Assembly (NCBI GenBank): GCA_028065725.1
Contig: JAPTVL010000485.1
Span: 1 to 34,980, forward strand
Length of the DNA stretch: 34,980 nucleotides
From: Betaproteobacteria bacterium
GTDB taxonomy: Bacteria > Pseudomonadota > Gammaproteobacteria > Burkholderiales > Rhodocyclaceae
Direction of reading: 5' to 3'
This document shows, piece by piece, positions 1 to 7,472 of the stretch (position 1 is its first letter; the number at the start of each line of letters is the position of its first letter). The position numbers were made by a program, and so were the translations under genes. The notes beneath the pieces were generated by a model. That model saw only the letters and a program-made list of their open reading frames with translations. It did no database searches and was not told where the DNA came from.

Positions 1-3
1 TCA

Positions 4-126
4 TTGAAATCGTCATACCGGCGTAGGCCGGTATCCAGAAGAAAGTCGCTGGATTCCGGGTCAAGCCCGGAATGACGGGTTTCATTATCAGGGGTGGCGC
101 AAATCACCATGACCGTTAGGTTGAAA
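4..126 (+). repeat. 123-bp direct repeat, copy 1
   Basis: This stretch recurs at 19030-19152 in the same orientation with only two differences that I can see (near position 48 and at 121). The first ~80 bases contain two REP-like palindromes (a CCGGCGTAGGCCGG core and a TTCCGGGTCAAGCCCGGAA core). The remaining ~45 bases are not palindromic yet are equally conserved, which argues for duplication of a larger unit rather than two independent REP insertions. Copy 2 ends just before the TPS pore gene; copy 1 precedes the EPS gene run. Confidence 0.9.
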
Positions 127-234
127 TAAGCCTGCCGCAGTTATATGCATGTTCCCAATCGCGGCCAAAACGCCTGTCTTGCGGCTACGGCAGTGTCGCT
201 GTTCGCGTCGTCCGCCCGGACGCATCGGTTTACC

Positions 235-268
235 CTGTCATAAATCTAAAATATTTCGCTGTTATAGT
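235..268 (+). promoter_or_regulatory. PhoB-box-like promoter upstream of the sugar transferase run
   Basis: CTGTCAT (235-241) is followed by AAAT, then CTAAAAT, then ten bases, then TATAGT (263-268). A first half-site matching the PhoB repeat CTGTCAT and a -10-like hexamer about ten bases after the 18-bp box is the layout of known PhoB-activated promoters. The second half-site is weak. Closely similar arrangements occur at 7147, 7397 and 11113. The leader to the gene at 472 would be about 200 nt. PhoB control is inference; the sequence match is what is seen. Confidence 0.45.
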
Positions 269-342
269 TCCCCACTCAATTCGAGCGCAGTGTTGTTGGG
301 CGCGGGGCGCGTGCTTGCAGTCATTCTCTATCGAAGAACAGC

Positions 343-450
343 ACGCGAATCAGCATTTTTGGTTTCGGCTACGTAGGAGTAATTGCGGCGGGTTACGAGG
401 TTTCCATTATCTGTCCGGCAGGCTCCCGGGATTCCGACGCGTCACTCTGA
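343..450 (+). pseudogene. Relic of EPS sugar dehydrogenase / glycosyltransferase start
   Basis: In the frame of positions 346-447 the translation reads RISIFGFGYVGV and then IAAGYEVSIICPAG before a TGA at 448-450. The first part is the N-terminal Rossmann strand and glycine loop typical of UDP-glucose/GDP-mannose 6-dehydrogenases, with ACG where an ATG start would be expected (343). The second part resembles the N-terminus of GT4-fold glycosyltransferases (a GYEVSVICP-like strand). The two would not normally be adjacent, so this looks like a deletion junction between two EPS genes. It is short, so chance similarity is possible. Confidence 0.4.
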
Positions 451-471
451 AAGACTGGATTCGCACCGCAC

Positions 472-1875
472 ATGTCGACACGATCTAAAATAATCCAGGG
501 TGAGAACAACTTCCTCTTCAGGAAACAGCTTTCTCTGCTTTCCCTGATCAAGCTCCTGCTCGACCCCTTCGTCGCCATCCTGATGCTGTTCGTGGGGGCA
601 GCGGCGTGGGGCGAAGAGTTCAGGGGGCCATACGTGGTTTTCGCCCTGATCGTTTTCTCTCTCACCTTTCCCGGCAGCTGGCCGGCGCCGAACCTGAAGT
701 CTTTCGGCAACGAGATCGCCATTCCATGGCTGTCCACGGTGGGAATCCTGTTCCTCTTCGGTGTGGTCTCCGGTTACCGCGACGTATTCCCGGAAGATCT
801 CGTCGCTACCTGGGCTTTGCTGACGCCGGTGGCCCTGTTCTTCTCCCACCTGGTCGTGCACCGGCTTGTGCCGAGAATACTCGAGTTGGAAGGCAGCATG
901 CGCAATGCCGTGATCGTCGGTGCGAGCGAACTGGGCCAGACCCTGGCGCGCGAGCTGAACAGCGGGTCCCACCTGGGCATTACTTTCGAAGGCTTCTTCG
1001 ATGACCGCTCGCTATCACGGATCGGCACGGTCGCGCATGGGCCGGTTGTCGGGAACATCAGGGATCTGGTCGAGCGCGCCCAGCAGGGCGGCATCGACAT
1101 TATCTACATTGCCCTGCCGATGGTGTCCCAACCCAGAATATCGAAGCTGCTCGACGATCTTCGCGATACCACCGCATCCATTTATTTCGTCCCGGATATT
1201 TTCGTCTCCGACCTGATCCAGGCGCGCATCGATCATATTCACGGGATTCCCGTGGTGGCGGTATGCGAGACGCCGCTCTACGGAATCAACGGCTTGCTGA
1301 AACGGGCGAGCGACATAGTCATCGCGAGCGTCATCCTGATGCTGATTTTCCCGTTGATGATCGCGATCGCGATCGGGGTGAAGCTGAGTTCCCCGGGTCC
1401 CGTGCTGTTCCGTCAGCGCCGCTACGGCCTGGACGGGAAGGAGATCGTGGTCTGCAAGTTTCGCTCCATGACGGTGTGCGAGGACGGGCCCACGATCGAG
1501 CAGGCAAAACGCACCGACAAACGCGTTACCCCGCTCGGCTCTTTCCTGCGCCGCACCTCACTGGATGAACTGCCGCAATTCCTAAATGTCCTGACCGGCC
1601 AAATGAGCGTCGTCGGGCCGCGCCCTCACGCAGTCGCCCATAACGAGCTGTACCGCAAGCTGGTCAAGGGCTACATGATCCGGCACAAGGTCAAACCGGG
1701 CATTACCGGCTGGGCACAGGTGAACGGCCTGCGAGGAGAAACCGAAACGGTCGACAAGATGCAGGCGCGCATCCAGTACGACATCGATTACCTGCGCAAC
1801 TGGTCGATAGTGTTCGATCTCATGATCATTCTCAAGACCGCTCTGGTGCTGGTGCGAGATCGCAATGCCTACTGA
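472..1875 (+). CDS. Undecaprenyl-phosphate sugar phosphotransferase (WcaJ-type)
   Basis: A 467-residue polyprenyl-phosphate hexose-1-phosphate transferase that would load the first sugar of an exopolysaccharide repeat onto undecaprenyl phosphate at the inner membrane. Four to five hydrophobic segments fill residues ~20-140. A Rossmann-like CoA_binding_3 domain follows (VGASELGQTLA, ~145). A further membrane segment (~280-300) leads to the bacterial sugar transferase domain with SSPGPVLFRQRRYG, CKFRSM, RRTSLDELPQFLNVL, VVGPRPH and KPGITGWAQVNGLRG, all signatures of the family. Length is normal. The domain order fits the WcaJ/undecaprenyl-phosphate glucose phosphotransferase type better than the shorter single-domain PglC type; glucose as substrate is inferred from family. 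The ATG at 472 has only a weak Shine-Dalgarno sequence. The next gene overlaps its end by 11 bp. Confidence 0.93.
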   Translation: MSTRSKIIQGENNFLFRKQLSLLSLIKLLLDPFVAILMLFVGAAAWGEEFRGPYVVFALIVFSLTFPGSWPAPNLKSFGNEIAIPWLSTVGILFLFGVVSGYRDVFPEDLVATWALLTPVALFFSHLVVHRLVPRILELEGSMRNAVIVGASELGQTLARELNSGSHLGITFEGFFDDRSLSRIGTVAHGPVVGNIRDLVERAQQGGIDIIYIALPMVSQPRISKLLDDLRDTTASIYFVPDIFVSDLIQARIDHIHGIPVVAVCETPLYGINGLLKRASDIVIASVILMLIFPLMIAIAIGVKLSSPGPVLFRQRRYGLDGKEIVVCKFRSMTVCEDGPTIEQAKRTDKRVTPLGSFLRRTSLDELPQFLNVLTGQMSVVGPRPHAVAHNELYRKLVKGYMIRHKVKPGITGWAQVNGLRGETETVDKMQARIQYDIDYLRNWSIVFDLMIILKTALVLVRDRNAY

Positions 1876-2260
1876 ACCCTTACACCGCGCCCAGGCCATG
1901 GCGGGAGTTCTGCTTCGGCTCAGGAGTGACCGGAGAATCCGCAAAATGGCGGCTATTGCCGCCACCGTGTTCGTGGGGCTGCTGTTTTACCTGGGCGGCA
2001 AGCATTTTGCGGTCGGGCTGTTCCCGCCTCCTTACGACAAGCCGGCCCCTCTCGCCGCTTTTGGGGCCTTGGCCGGCCTCCTCTGGATCGGATTGCCGAA
2101 TGAAAGACCGGTTACCCTGAGTGTGATGGTCACGCTGGCCGGGGCGATGGACGAATGGCATCAGCATTTCCTGCCGGGACGCTCCGCCGATGTGTATGAC
2201 CTGCTGCCCGATCACGGCACATGGCGCTGGATTGCGCCGGTCGAATTTGAGGGGGGTTGA
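1865..2260 (+). CDS. VanZ-like small membrane protein
   Basis: A 131-residue protein with three hydrophobic segments and a C-terminal DEWHQHFLPGRSADVYDLL stretch. This matches the conserved block of VanZ-family proteins (D-E-hydrophilic-Q...PGR...D..D). VanZ-like proteins are common in EPS and PEP-CTERM clusters; their biochemical role is unsettled. The usual last membrane helix after the DLL motif is missing: the sequence turns hydrophilic and stops after ~16 residues, so the C-terminus may be truncated or frameshifted. The ATG at 1865 overlaps the previous gene by 11 bp and suggests coupling. The in-frame ATG at 1946 has a better upstream GGAG and would begin right at the first hydrophobic segment. 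Confidence 0.75.
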   Translation: MPTEPLHRAQAMAGVLLRLRSDRRIRKMAAIAATVFVGLLFYLGGKHFAVGLFPPPYDKPAPLAAFGALAGLLWIGLPNERPVTLSVMVTLAGAMDEWHQHFLPGRSADVYDLLPDHGTWRWIAPVEFEGG

Positions 2261-2269
2261 AGTGATGTC

Positions 2270-2542
2270 ATGAAGACTCTGAAGCGCTTGCGCATGCTTT
2301 ATCCAGGATCCGGAGCGGAGGACGGGCCGTCACCGGATATGCGTTCCTGGACCGCCCAGTTCAATAAAAGAGAAACGGGTTCAGAGGAAGAAACGGAATG
2401 CGATCACGATACCGATCTTCACGACCACGACGTGCCGGGCAGAACGCTGGATGGCCTGCGCAAAAGGATACCCGGCATACACGAGGACTTTCCTCCCGAT
2501 GGATATGGCATTGACCCGAACAATCAAGATGATTTGCCCTGA
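2270..2542 (+). CDS. Small acidic hypothetical protein (uncertain)
   Basis: A 90-residue, hydrophilic, acidic ORF rich in Asp and His (for example DHDTDLHDHD), without signal peptide or membrane segment. I recognise no family. Support is positional: a purine-rich GGGGGG and GAAGTG tract lies just before its ATG, it fills the gap between the VanZ-like and protease genes in the same orientation, and it ends 18 bp before the next start. It could equally be a non-coding spacer, since composition evidence is weak. Confidence 0.35.
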   Translation: MKTLKRLRMLYPGSGAEDGPSPDMRSWTAQFNKRETGSEEETECDHDTDLHDHDVPGRTLDGLRKRIPGIHEDFPPDGYGIDPNNQDDLP

Positions 2543-2560
2543 ACTGATGCGGTTTGCCCA

Positions 2561-3535
2561 GTGAGCATAGGCGCACGCCGCGGTTTTATTGTCGTCCGGC
2601 TGCTGGTCCTTGTGGCCGCGCTCTGCTCCGGGCCGGCATTCGCGATCATGGCCGGCGACCCGGCTGCCAGCCCGGCGGACTCGCCGGCGCTACGGGTCGA
2701 CCCCAACATCGCGTCTTCGCCCTGGGCCGGCGTGGGCAGCCTTTCGGTCAAGGACGGCACCTACAGCGCGGTAGCGATATCCCCCCACTTCGTGCTTACC
2801 GCTGCGCATGTCGTTTCCGGCGCGGCGGCAAGCGACATCGTATTCAACCTGAATTCAAGCGGCGACATGGCTTACCGGATTCCGGCCGCCGCCACCTTCG
2901 TTCACCCTTTGTACAGCGGATTTCGCAAAGACGGCATTGCGTTCAACGATATCGCACTGGTGCGGCTTTCGTCCGATCTGCCGCCGGTAACGCCCACCTA
3001 CGGCCTGCTTTCCGAGCCGGCCGATATCGGCGCCATCATCACCCTGGTCGGATATGGCGCCTCCGGGAGCGGCGTGAAAGGGATCAGCGTGCCGGCGAAC
3101 GCTGCGGTGAAACGGGTGGGACAGAACGTGATTGACCTGTTCATTCCCGCGGTCAAACGCTTCGAATTCCCCAAGGCCTACCTGTTCGACTTCGACGATC
3201 CGGCCGGGCGCCTGAGCACGATGGGGGGGCGTTCGCTCGGCAACCGGCGGGAGACGACTGTCGCCAGCGGGGACTCCGGCAGTCCCGCATTCGTCAATGA
3301 AAACGGCCGCTGGCTGGTGGCCGGGATCAACACTTTTCAACTGAGTCAGCCGCATGGGGCCGTGCCGCCCCTTTTCGGCTCCGTTGCGGGGGGCATGTGG
3401 GTGCCGGCGTACACGAGCTGGATCAACCAGGTCATGGCCGCACCGTTGGAAAAAGAGACGCAATCCGGCTATGTCTGGCTGGTCGGATTCGCCGCCCTGC
3501 TTGGAGGATTCGGGCTGCGTAAAGACCGGTCATGA
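2561..3535 (+). CDS. Secreted trypsin-like (S1) serine protease
   Basis: A 324-residue S1-family serine protease starting at GTG, with a Sec signal peptide (hydrophobic ~12-24, cleavage near PAFA). The triad is readable: His83 in LTAAHVV, Asp130 in NDIALVRL and Ser239 in SGDSGSPAF. The C-terminus has a hydrophobic stretch (VWLVGFAALLGGFGL) followed by KDR. This resembles the helix-plus-basic end of an exosortase or PEP-CTERM tail but lacks a Pro-Glu-Pro motif, so sorting by exosortase is unproven; the stretch may simply be a C-terminal anchor. The stop overlaps the lapG start by 4 bp (ATGA), so the two are almost certainly translationally coupled. A role in processing a surface protein together with LapG is inference. 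Confidence 0.9.
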   Translation: MSIGARRGFIVVRLLVLVAALCSGPAFAIMAGDPAASPADSPALRVDPNIASSPWAGVGSLSVKDGTYSAVAISPHFVLTAAHVVSGAAASDIVFNLNSSGDMAYRIPAAATFVHPLYSGFRKDGIAFNDIALVRLSSDLPPVTPTYGLLSEPADIGAIITLVGYGASGSGVKGISVPANAAVKRVGQNVIDLFIPAVKRFEFPKAYLFDFDDPAGRLSTMGGRSLGNRRETTVASGDSGSPAFVNENGRWLVAGINTFQLSQPHGAVPPLFGSVAGGMWVPAYTSWINQVMAAPLEKETQSGYVWLVGFAALLGGFGLRKDRS

Positions 3536-4257
3536 CCGCTGCCGGGCCGATTCTGCCGCGGCGTGCGGCTGCCGCAGTCGCGAGGTGGCGGCGCCATGGT
3601 GCGCTGCTGGCCGTCGTTGCCTGCCTTGTGTTTTCGGCGGCTATGGTCAGCGCTCTCGACACCGAACAATTGGCGCGAATTTTCAACGAGGCCCGCGAGC
3701 ATTACGGCCTCGATGCCGTCATCCGGCTCAGGCAATGGGCTGGGCTGATGCAATCGGCAAGGAACTTGCCGGAAATGGAAAAGCTGCGCCTGGTGAATTC
3801 GTTTTTCAACAAGTTGCCCAACGTCGAGGATGCCGAGCACTGGGGTGTGCCGGAATACTGGGCCACTCCGGTAGAGCTGCTGGCGAGCAACGGCGGGGAC
3901 TGCGAAGATTTCGCCCTGGCCAAGTACTTCACGCTGCGGGAAATCGGCGTTGCCGACGAACGCCTGCGCATCACCTACGTCAAGGCTTACCTGCGCGAAT
4001 CCCGCCAATTCCAGTCGCACATGGTTCTGACCTATTATCCGGCGCCGGATGCCGTGCCGCTGGTGCTGGACAATCTCGTGAGCGCAGTGAAGCCTGCCAC
4101 GGAGCGCACCGATCTGTTGCCCACCTACAATTTTAATGCGACCGGCCTGTGGACGGCGAAGCAGCGCGAGGCGGGTAAACGCATCGGCGATGCGGACCTG
4201 TTGCCGTCGTGGCAGGATTTCAAGTCCCGCCTGCTGGTAATGGCGCGGGCAAGATGA
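3532..4257 (+). CDS. lapG: LapG-type periplasmic cysteine protease
   Basis: A 241-residue bacterial transglutaminase-like cysteine peptidase. In Pseudomonas, LapG cuts the N-terminal retention module of a LapA-type adhesin unless held by LapD. Here the catalytic Cys124 (NGGDCEDFALAKYF), His163 (QSHMVLTYY) and Asp180 (LVLDNL) are all present. Conserved family blocks include LRITYVKAY and YNFNATGLW. The N-terminus is Arg/Ala-rich and then hydrophobic (~22-40), ending near SAL, consistent with an export signal. The ATG overlaps the protease stop by 4 bp and lapD follows after 28 bp. No LapA-like substrate with a type I secretion system is visible in the window. Confidence 0.93.
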   Translation: MTAAGPILPRRAAAAVARWRRHGALLAVVACLVFSAAMVSALDTEQLARIFNEAREHYGLDAVIRLRQWAGLMQSARNLPEMEKLRLVNSFFNKLPNVEDAEHWGVPEYWATPVELLASNGGDCEDFALAKYFTLREIGVADERLRITYVKAYLRESRQFQSHMVLTYYPAPDAVPLVLDNLVSAVKPATERTDLLPTYNFNATGLWTAKQREAGKRIGDADLLPSWQDFKSRLLVMARAR

Positions 4258-4285
4258 TCCGAATTTCTACCTGGAGTCCTCTGCA

Positions 4286-6247
4286 ATGAGCTTCGTTCGT
4301 CAAGTCGTTATTCTGTTGTCGCTGGCGCTCGCGGCTGTTTTTGTCGGCAGCTTTGCGATCAGCGTTTATCATGCTCGGGCCTATCTCACTCAACAGCTTG
4401 GCGCCCATGCCCAGGATACCGCGACATCGCTCGGCCTGTCTCTAGGGCAGCCGCTGGCCAATGCCGATCACGCAACGATAAAGTCGATGGCCAGCGCAAT
4501 TGCGGACCGTGGGTATTACCAGCATATCGTGGTTGAAAAGATGGATGGTACGGTGCTGTTTGAACGTAAAACACCGGTCGTGGTAGAGGATATTCCCGCA
4601 TGGTTCGTGCGTTGGCTGCCTTTGCCGACGCCCCAGCGCGAAGCGATTGTGATGGACGGCTGGAAGCAGGGCGGCAAGGTGGTTGTAAGCAGCCATCCGG
4701 GATATGCCTACAAGCAGTTGTGGGAGGATGCGCGCGGCATGTTCTGGTGGTTTATCGGATCCTGGGTGCTTGCTGTCGTCCTGATCATCGCGCTGGTGCG
4801 TTTTGCGCTTTCGCCCCTGTCGGCCATGGAGCGGCAGGCTGTGTCGATTAGTGCCGGCGAATTTACCCTCCTCGACCGCTTGCCCTGGGCGCGCGAACTT
4901 CGGCGGGTGGCGGCGGCGATGAACAAGATGTCTGCCAAGGTCGAGCAGTTGTTGGGCGACAAGATAAACATCATCGAAAAGCTGGAGAGAGAAGCGCATC
5001 TGGATCCGCTTACCGGGCTTTACAACCGGCCTCACTTTGAGCGGCATCTCGCTACGCTCATGGCGGCCGGTGAGGAGTTTGAAACCGGTGCCTTGGTATT
5101 GGTGCGGCTCACCGGCTTGTCGCGGATCAACAACCGCCATGATTACGAGGCCGGCGACGAGGTGCTGCTTCAAACTTCTATCGTACTGAGGAAATTTTCC
5201 ACCGAATTGCAGCATGCCACGGCAGCAAGGATTGGGGGTGCCGAGTTCGCGTTTCTGGTGCAGGAAATTTCACTGGACGAGGCTTTGGCACTGGCGGAGC
5301 GGCTGCTGAGCAAGCTCCGCCAATTCTGGATTTCTTCCGGGCAAGGCGTGCAGCTTGAAAAAGCGCATATCGGGGTCGGGTACCGTAACCGGGCGGTCGA
5401 TACGCCCGGGAAGCTGTTCGCCGAAGCCGACACGGCCCTGAGCATGGCGCAAAGCCAGGGAAACTTCGGCTTTGCCCTTTACCCGCATAACCCCTCCGAG
5501 CACAGGCAGATTCATGGCGCTGCGGAATGGCGCCAGATCCTGGAACAGGCGCTCAGGCAACGCAATCTTGTTCTGCACGCCCAGCCAGTGATGGACCCTG
5601 TTACCGGCGATGTCCTCCACGAAGAAATTTTCGCGCGCATAACGGATCCGGATGGCGGCCTGGTTAGCGCCGGCATTTTCATGCCGATGGCCCACCGGCT
5701 GGGTCTTGCGGTGGAGTTTGACCGTCTGGTGGTGGAAACCGCGCTTGCCGAAATGAATGGCGCCGGCCCGTCCATTGTCTTGAATCTCTCCAGCGATGCG
5801 GTCAAGGACACGGCCTTCTCGTCCTGGTTGCACCAGACGCTGACGGCAAAGCCCGAGCTTGCTGGCCGTATTATCCTGCAATTGCCGGCACATCTGGTTT
5901 CCGATTCGCCTGTCAGGGTCGGCGAATTCATCGCGCAGATGAAGCCAACGGGCTGCCGGCACGGGTTCAGCCATGTCGGCGTGCTGCCCGGCACACTGCT
6001 CAAAATCAAGCAGTTCAGGCCTTTCCTGATCAAGACCGACGCAAGTTGCACGTTCGGGCTGGAGCAAAGCAGGGAAAAACGCATGTTGCTGGAAATGCTC
6101 CGGGACCTGGCCCTCGGCATGGAAAGCCTGCTCGTGGTTTCCGCAGTGGAAACGGAGCCGCAGTTGACCCTGCTTCGGCAATTGGGTGTCGTCGCCGTCC
6201 AGGGTAAATTGCTGGCCCCTCCACGGGAGATGCAAGGGCCTGGCTAA
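4286..6247 (+). CDS. lapD: LapD-type c-di-GMP receptor
   Basis: A 653-residue inner-membrane receptor. The layout is an N-terminal transmembrane helix (~7-27), a periplasmic LapD_MoxY-type domain (~30-150), a second helix (~152-175), a HAMP segment (~175-228), a GGDEF domain (~235-395) and an EAL domain (~405-645). Both enzymatic motifs are degenerate: the GGDEF signature reads GGAEF (317-321) and the EAL position reads EEIF (446-449). This matches LapD, which binds c-di-GMP without making or degrading it and sequesters LapG through its periplasmic domain. Strong upstream AGTCCTCTGCA context is not an ideal ribosome site, but the start gives the expected first helix. It is the last gene of the run. 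Confidence 0.93.
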   Translation: MSFVRQVVILLSLALAAVFVGSFAISVYHARAYLTQQLGAHAQDTATSLGLSLGQPLANADHATIKSMASAIADRGYYQHIVVEKMDGTVLFERKTPVVVEDIPAWFVRWLPLPTPQREAIVMDGWKQGGKVVVSSHPGYAYKQLWEDARGMFWWFIGSWVLAVVLIIALVRFALSPLSAMERQAVSISAGEFTLLDRLPWARELRRVAAAMNKMSAKVEQLLGDKINIIEKLEREAHLDPLTGLYNRPHFERHLATLMAAGEEFETGALVLVRLTGLSRINNRHDYEAGDEVLLQTSIVLRKFSTELQHATAARIGGAEFAFLVQEISLDEALALAERLLSKLRQFWISSGQGVQLEKAHIGVGYRNRAVDTPGKLFAEADTALSMAQSQGNFGFALYPHNPSEHRQIHGAAEWRQILEQALRQRNLVLHAQPVMDPVTGDVLHEEIFARITDPDGGLVSAGIFMPMAHRLGLAVEFDRLVVETALAEMNGAGPSIVLNLSSDAVKDTAFSSWLHQTLTAKPELAGRIILQLPAHLVSDSPVRVGEFIAQMKPTGCRHGFSHVGVLPGTLLKIKQFRPFLIKTDASCTFGLEQSREKRMLLEMLRDLALGMESLLVVSAVETEPQLTLLRQLGVVAVQGKLLAPPREMQGPG

Positions 6248-6403
6248 CAGGATGCCTGATATGATCCCAAAAAAAGCAGTTGAACCGCCAGGACGCCAAG
6301 GACGCCAAGTAATGGCGAAGAAAAGGCCGTTTTCAGGTCGATGGCTGTAACCTGGCGACAGCCGAAAGCGTCGCGCTGGCTTACGGGGCGGATACGCTGA
6401 ATT

Positions 6404-7132
6404 TCAGAAATACTTGCGTCGGCGGACCATAAAGCCGACAAAACCCAGCCCAGCCAGCATCAGCAGGTAGGAGGATGGTTCGGGAACCGCGGTCGGGATC
6501 ACCAGGTTCTGGCTGTTGCCGGCAAAATAATAGTTCATGTTGTACAGATTCGTTTGCGGGACGCTGGCGTCATGAAGATTCGTCAGCCATTGTTGCGCCA
6601 TGCCGAGTGCAAAAATGGATGCGCTTCCGCCAACAGCCTTGAAAGCGTTGTTTGCCAGGCCATACCCATTCGGAGCGCGTTCAAACAGAATCTCCCAGGT
6701 CGCGATCTGGAATGCGGCAGTAGACGTCGGATCTTTCACCTTCGAGTAAAACTTGTTCGCCAGCAGACCGAGGTCGTTGACCTTGGTATCGCTGAACAGG
6801 CTTGTTCCGCTGACGGGCGTGTAATTGACCGCCCCCCAAACTATCTCCTTGTAAATATCCACGCAGTAAGCAGCGAATGACTTGCCCAGGGAATTCGTCC
6901 CGGAAAATGCTCCGGCATAAACCGCCACGGGCGCGCCCGAGGGGAGGTCGGCGATGGAAGTTCCCGCCAGGGAGATGTCGACAGTGAGGGGGGTGGGATA
7001 GGCCCAACCATTCACCTTCAAGATGTCAGACGGTGCGGGCTGGCTCGCCAGGGCAGGCTGGCTCGCCAGGGCGGCTGCAATTACCAATCCAGCGGAAAGA
7101 ACGTACCCCGTTTTTTTATCAAACATGGTCAT
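6404..7132 (-). CDS. PEP-CTERM protein with possible thioester domain
   Basis: A 242-residue exported protein with a signal peptide (hydrophobic ~10-23, cleavage near ALAS) and a full PEP-CTERM tail: VPEPSSY, a hydrophobic helix, then RRRK, ending at the C-terminus. Exosortase would remove or replace this tail. The middle carries AYCVDIY (Cys90) and AAFQIATWEI (Gln142). These resemble the Cys and Gln blocks of thioester domains in Gram-positive adhesins, and Cys90 is the only cysteine I find. The start at 7132 is chosen because AGGAG lies six bases upstream; an ATG at 7153 is also in frame. The gene points opposite to its neighbours, convergent with lapD. Confidence 0.88.
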   Translation of the reverse strand: MTMFDKKTGYVLSAGLVIAAALASQPALASQPAPSDILKVNGWAYPTPLTVDISLAGTSIADLPSGAPVAVYAGAFSGTNSLGKSFAAYCVDIYKEIVWGAVNYTPVSGTSLFSDTKVNDLGLLANKFYSKVKDPTSTAAFQIATWEILFERAPNGYGLANNAFKAVGGSASIFALGMAQQWLTNLHDASVPQTNLYNMNYYFAGNSQNLVIPTAVPEPSSYLLMLAGLGFVGFMVRRRKYF

Positions 7133-7146
7133 GATGGACTCCTGCA

Positions 7147-7180
7147 TTGTCATAAATTGTTAATGAAGGACTCATATTAT
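7147..7180 (+). promoter_or_regulatory. PhoB-box-like promoter motif, distal copy
   Basis: TTGTCAT, AAAT, TGTTAAT, a ten-base spacer ending in GGACTCA, then TATTAT. It is nearly the same as the copy at 7397, including a TGCAT just before it and the GGACTC in the spacer, so the two look duplicated. It lies in the divergent gap between the minus-strand PEP-CTERM gene and the foldase gene and points to the latter. The ~215 bases between the copies hold no gene I can support. Confidence 0.45.
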
Positions 7181-7396
7181 GGGACCTCATTATAATGGTG
7201 CTGTTTTATTGGCTGATTATTCATCGCAAGAAACTCAGCTTACAAAAAACTCTACGCGCACAATATTGCGGCATCATGAACGCATGATGGTCCAAACGGA
7301 TCATTTCGGTTTCATTGGCGCCGTTTTGTTAGCCTGCGCCCATCGTCACTCCGAGCTCAGCCGCAATAACGAACGCAACAATGTGTGCGATGCATC

Positions 7397-7430
7397 TTGT
7401 CATAATTTTTTAATAATGGACTCGTATCAT
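7397..7430 (+). promoter_or_regulatory. PhoB-box-like promoter of the EpsD-like gene
   Basis: TTGTCAT, AATT, TTTTAAT, a ten-base spacer, then TATCAT at 7425-7430. A transcript start near 7437 would give a leader of about 36 nt to the ATG at 7473, a normal distance. The motif family is shared with 235, 7147 and 11113. Confidence 0.5.
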
Positions 7431-7472
7431 TTTGACGATCGTTCATCACTCGTTTAAATTGAAAATCAAGCC

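Noticed and set aside
149..376. 75-residue ORF before the sugar transferase
   Set aside because: It overlaps the PhoB-like promoter and the EPS relic in another frame and has no ribosome site or homology that I can recognise.
127..471. Second c-di-GMP riboswitch in the first leader
   Set aside because: The GCGGCCAAAACGCC region lacks the GNRA-capped stem and the GGGTC/GACAGCC pairing.
5270..6235. Long minus-strand ORF inside lapD
   Set aside because: It is a shadow of the strongly supported lapD reading frame; its translation shows no family motif.
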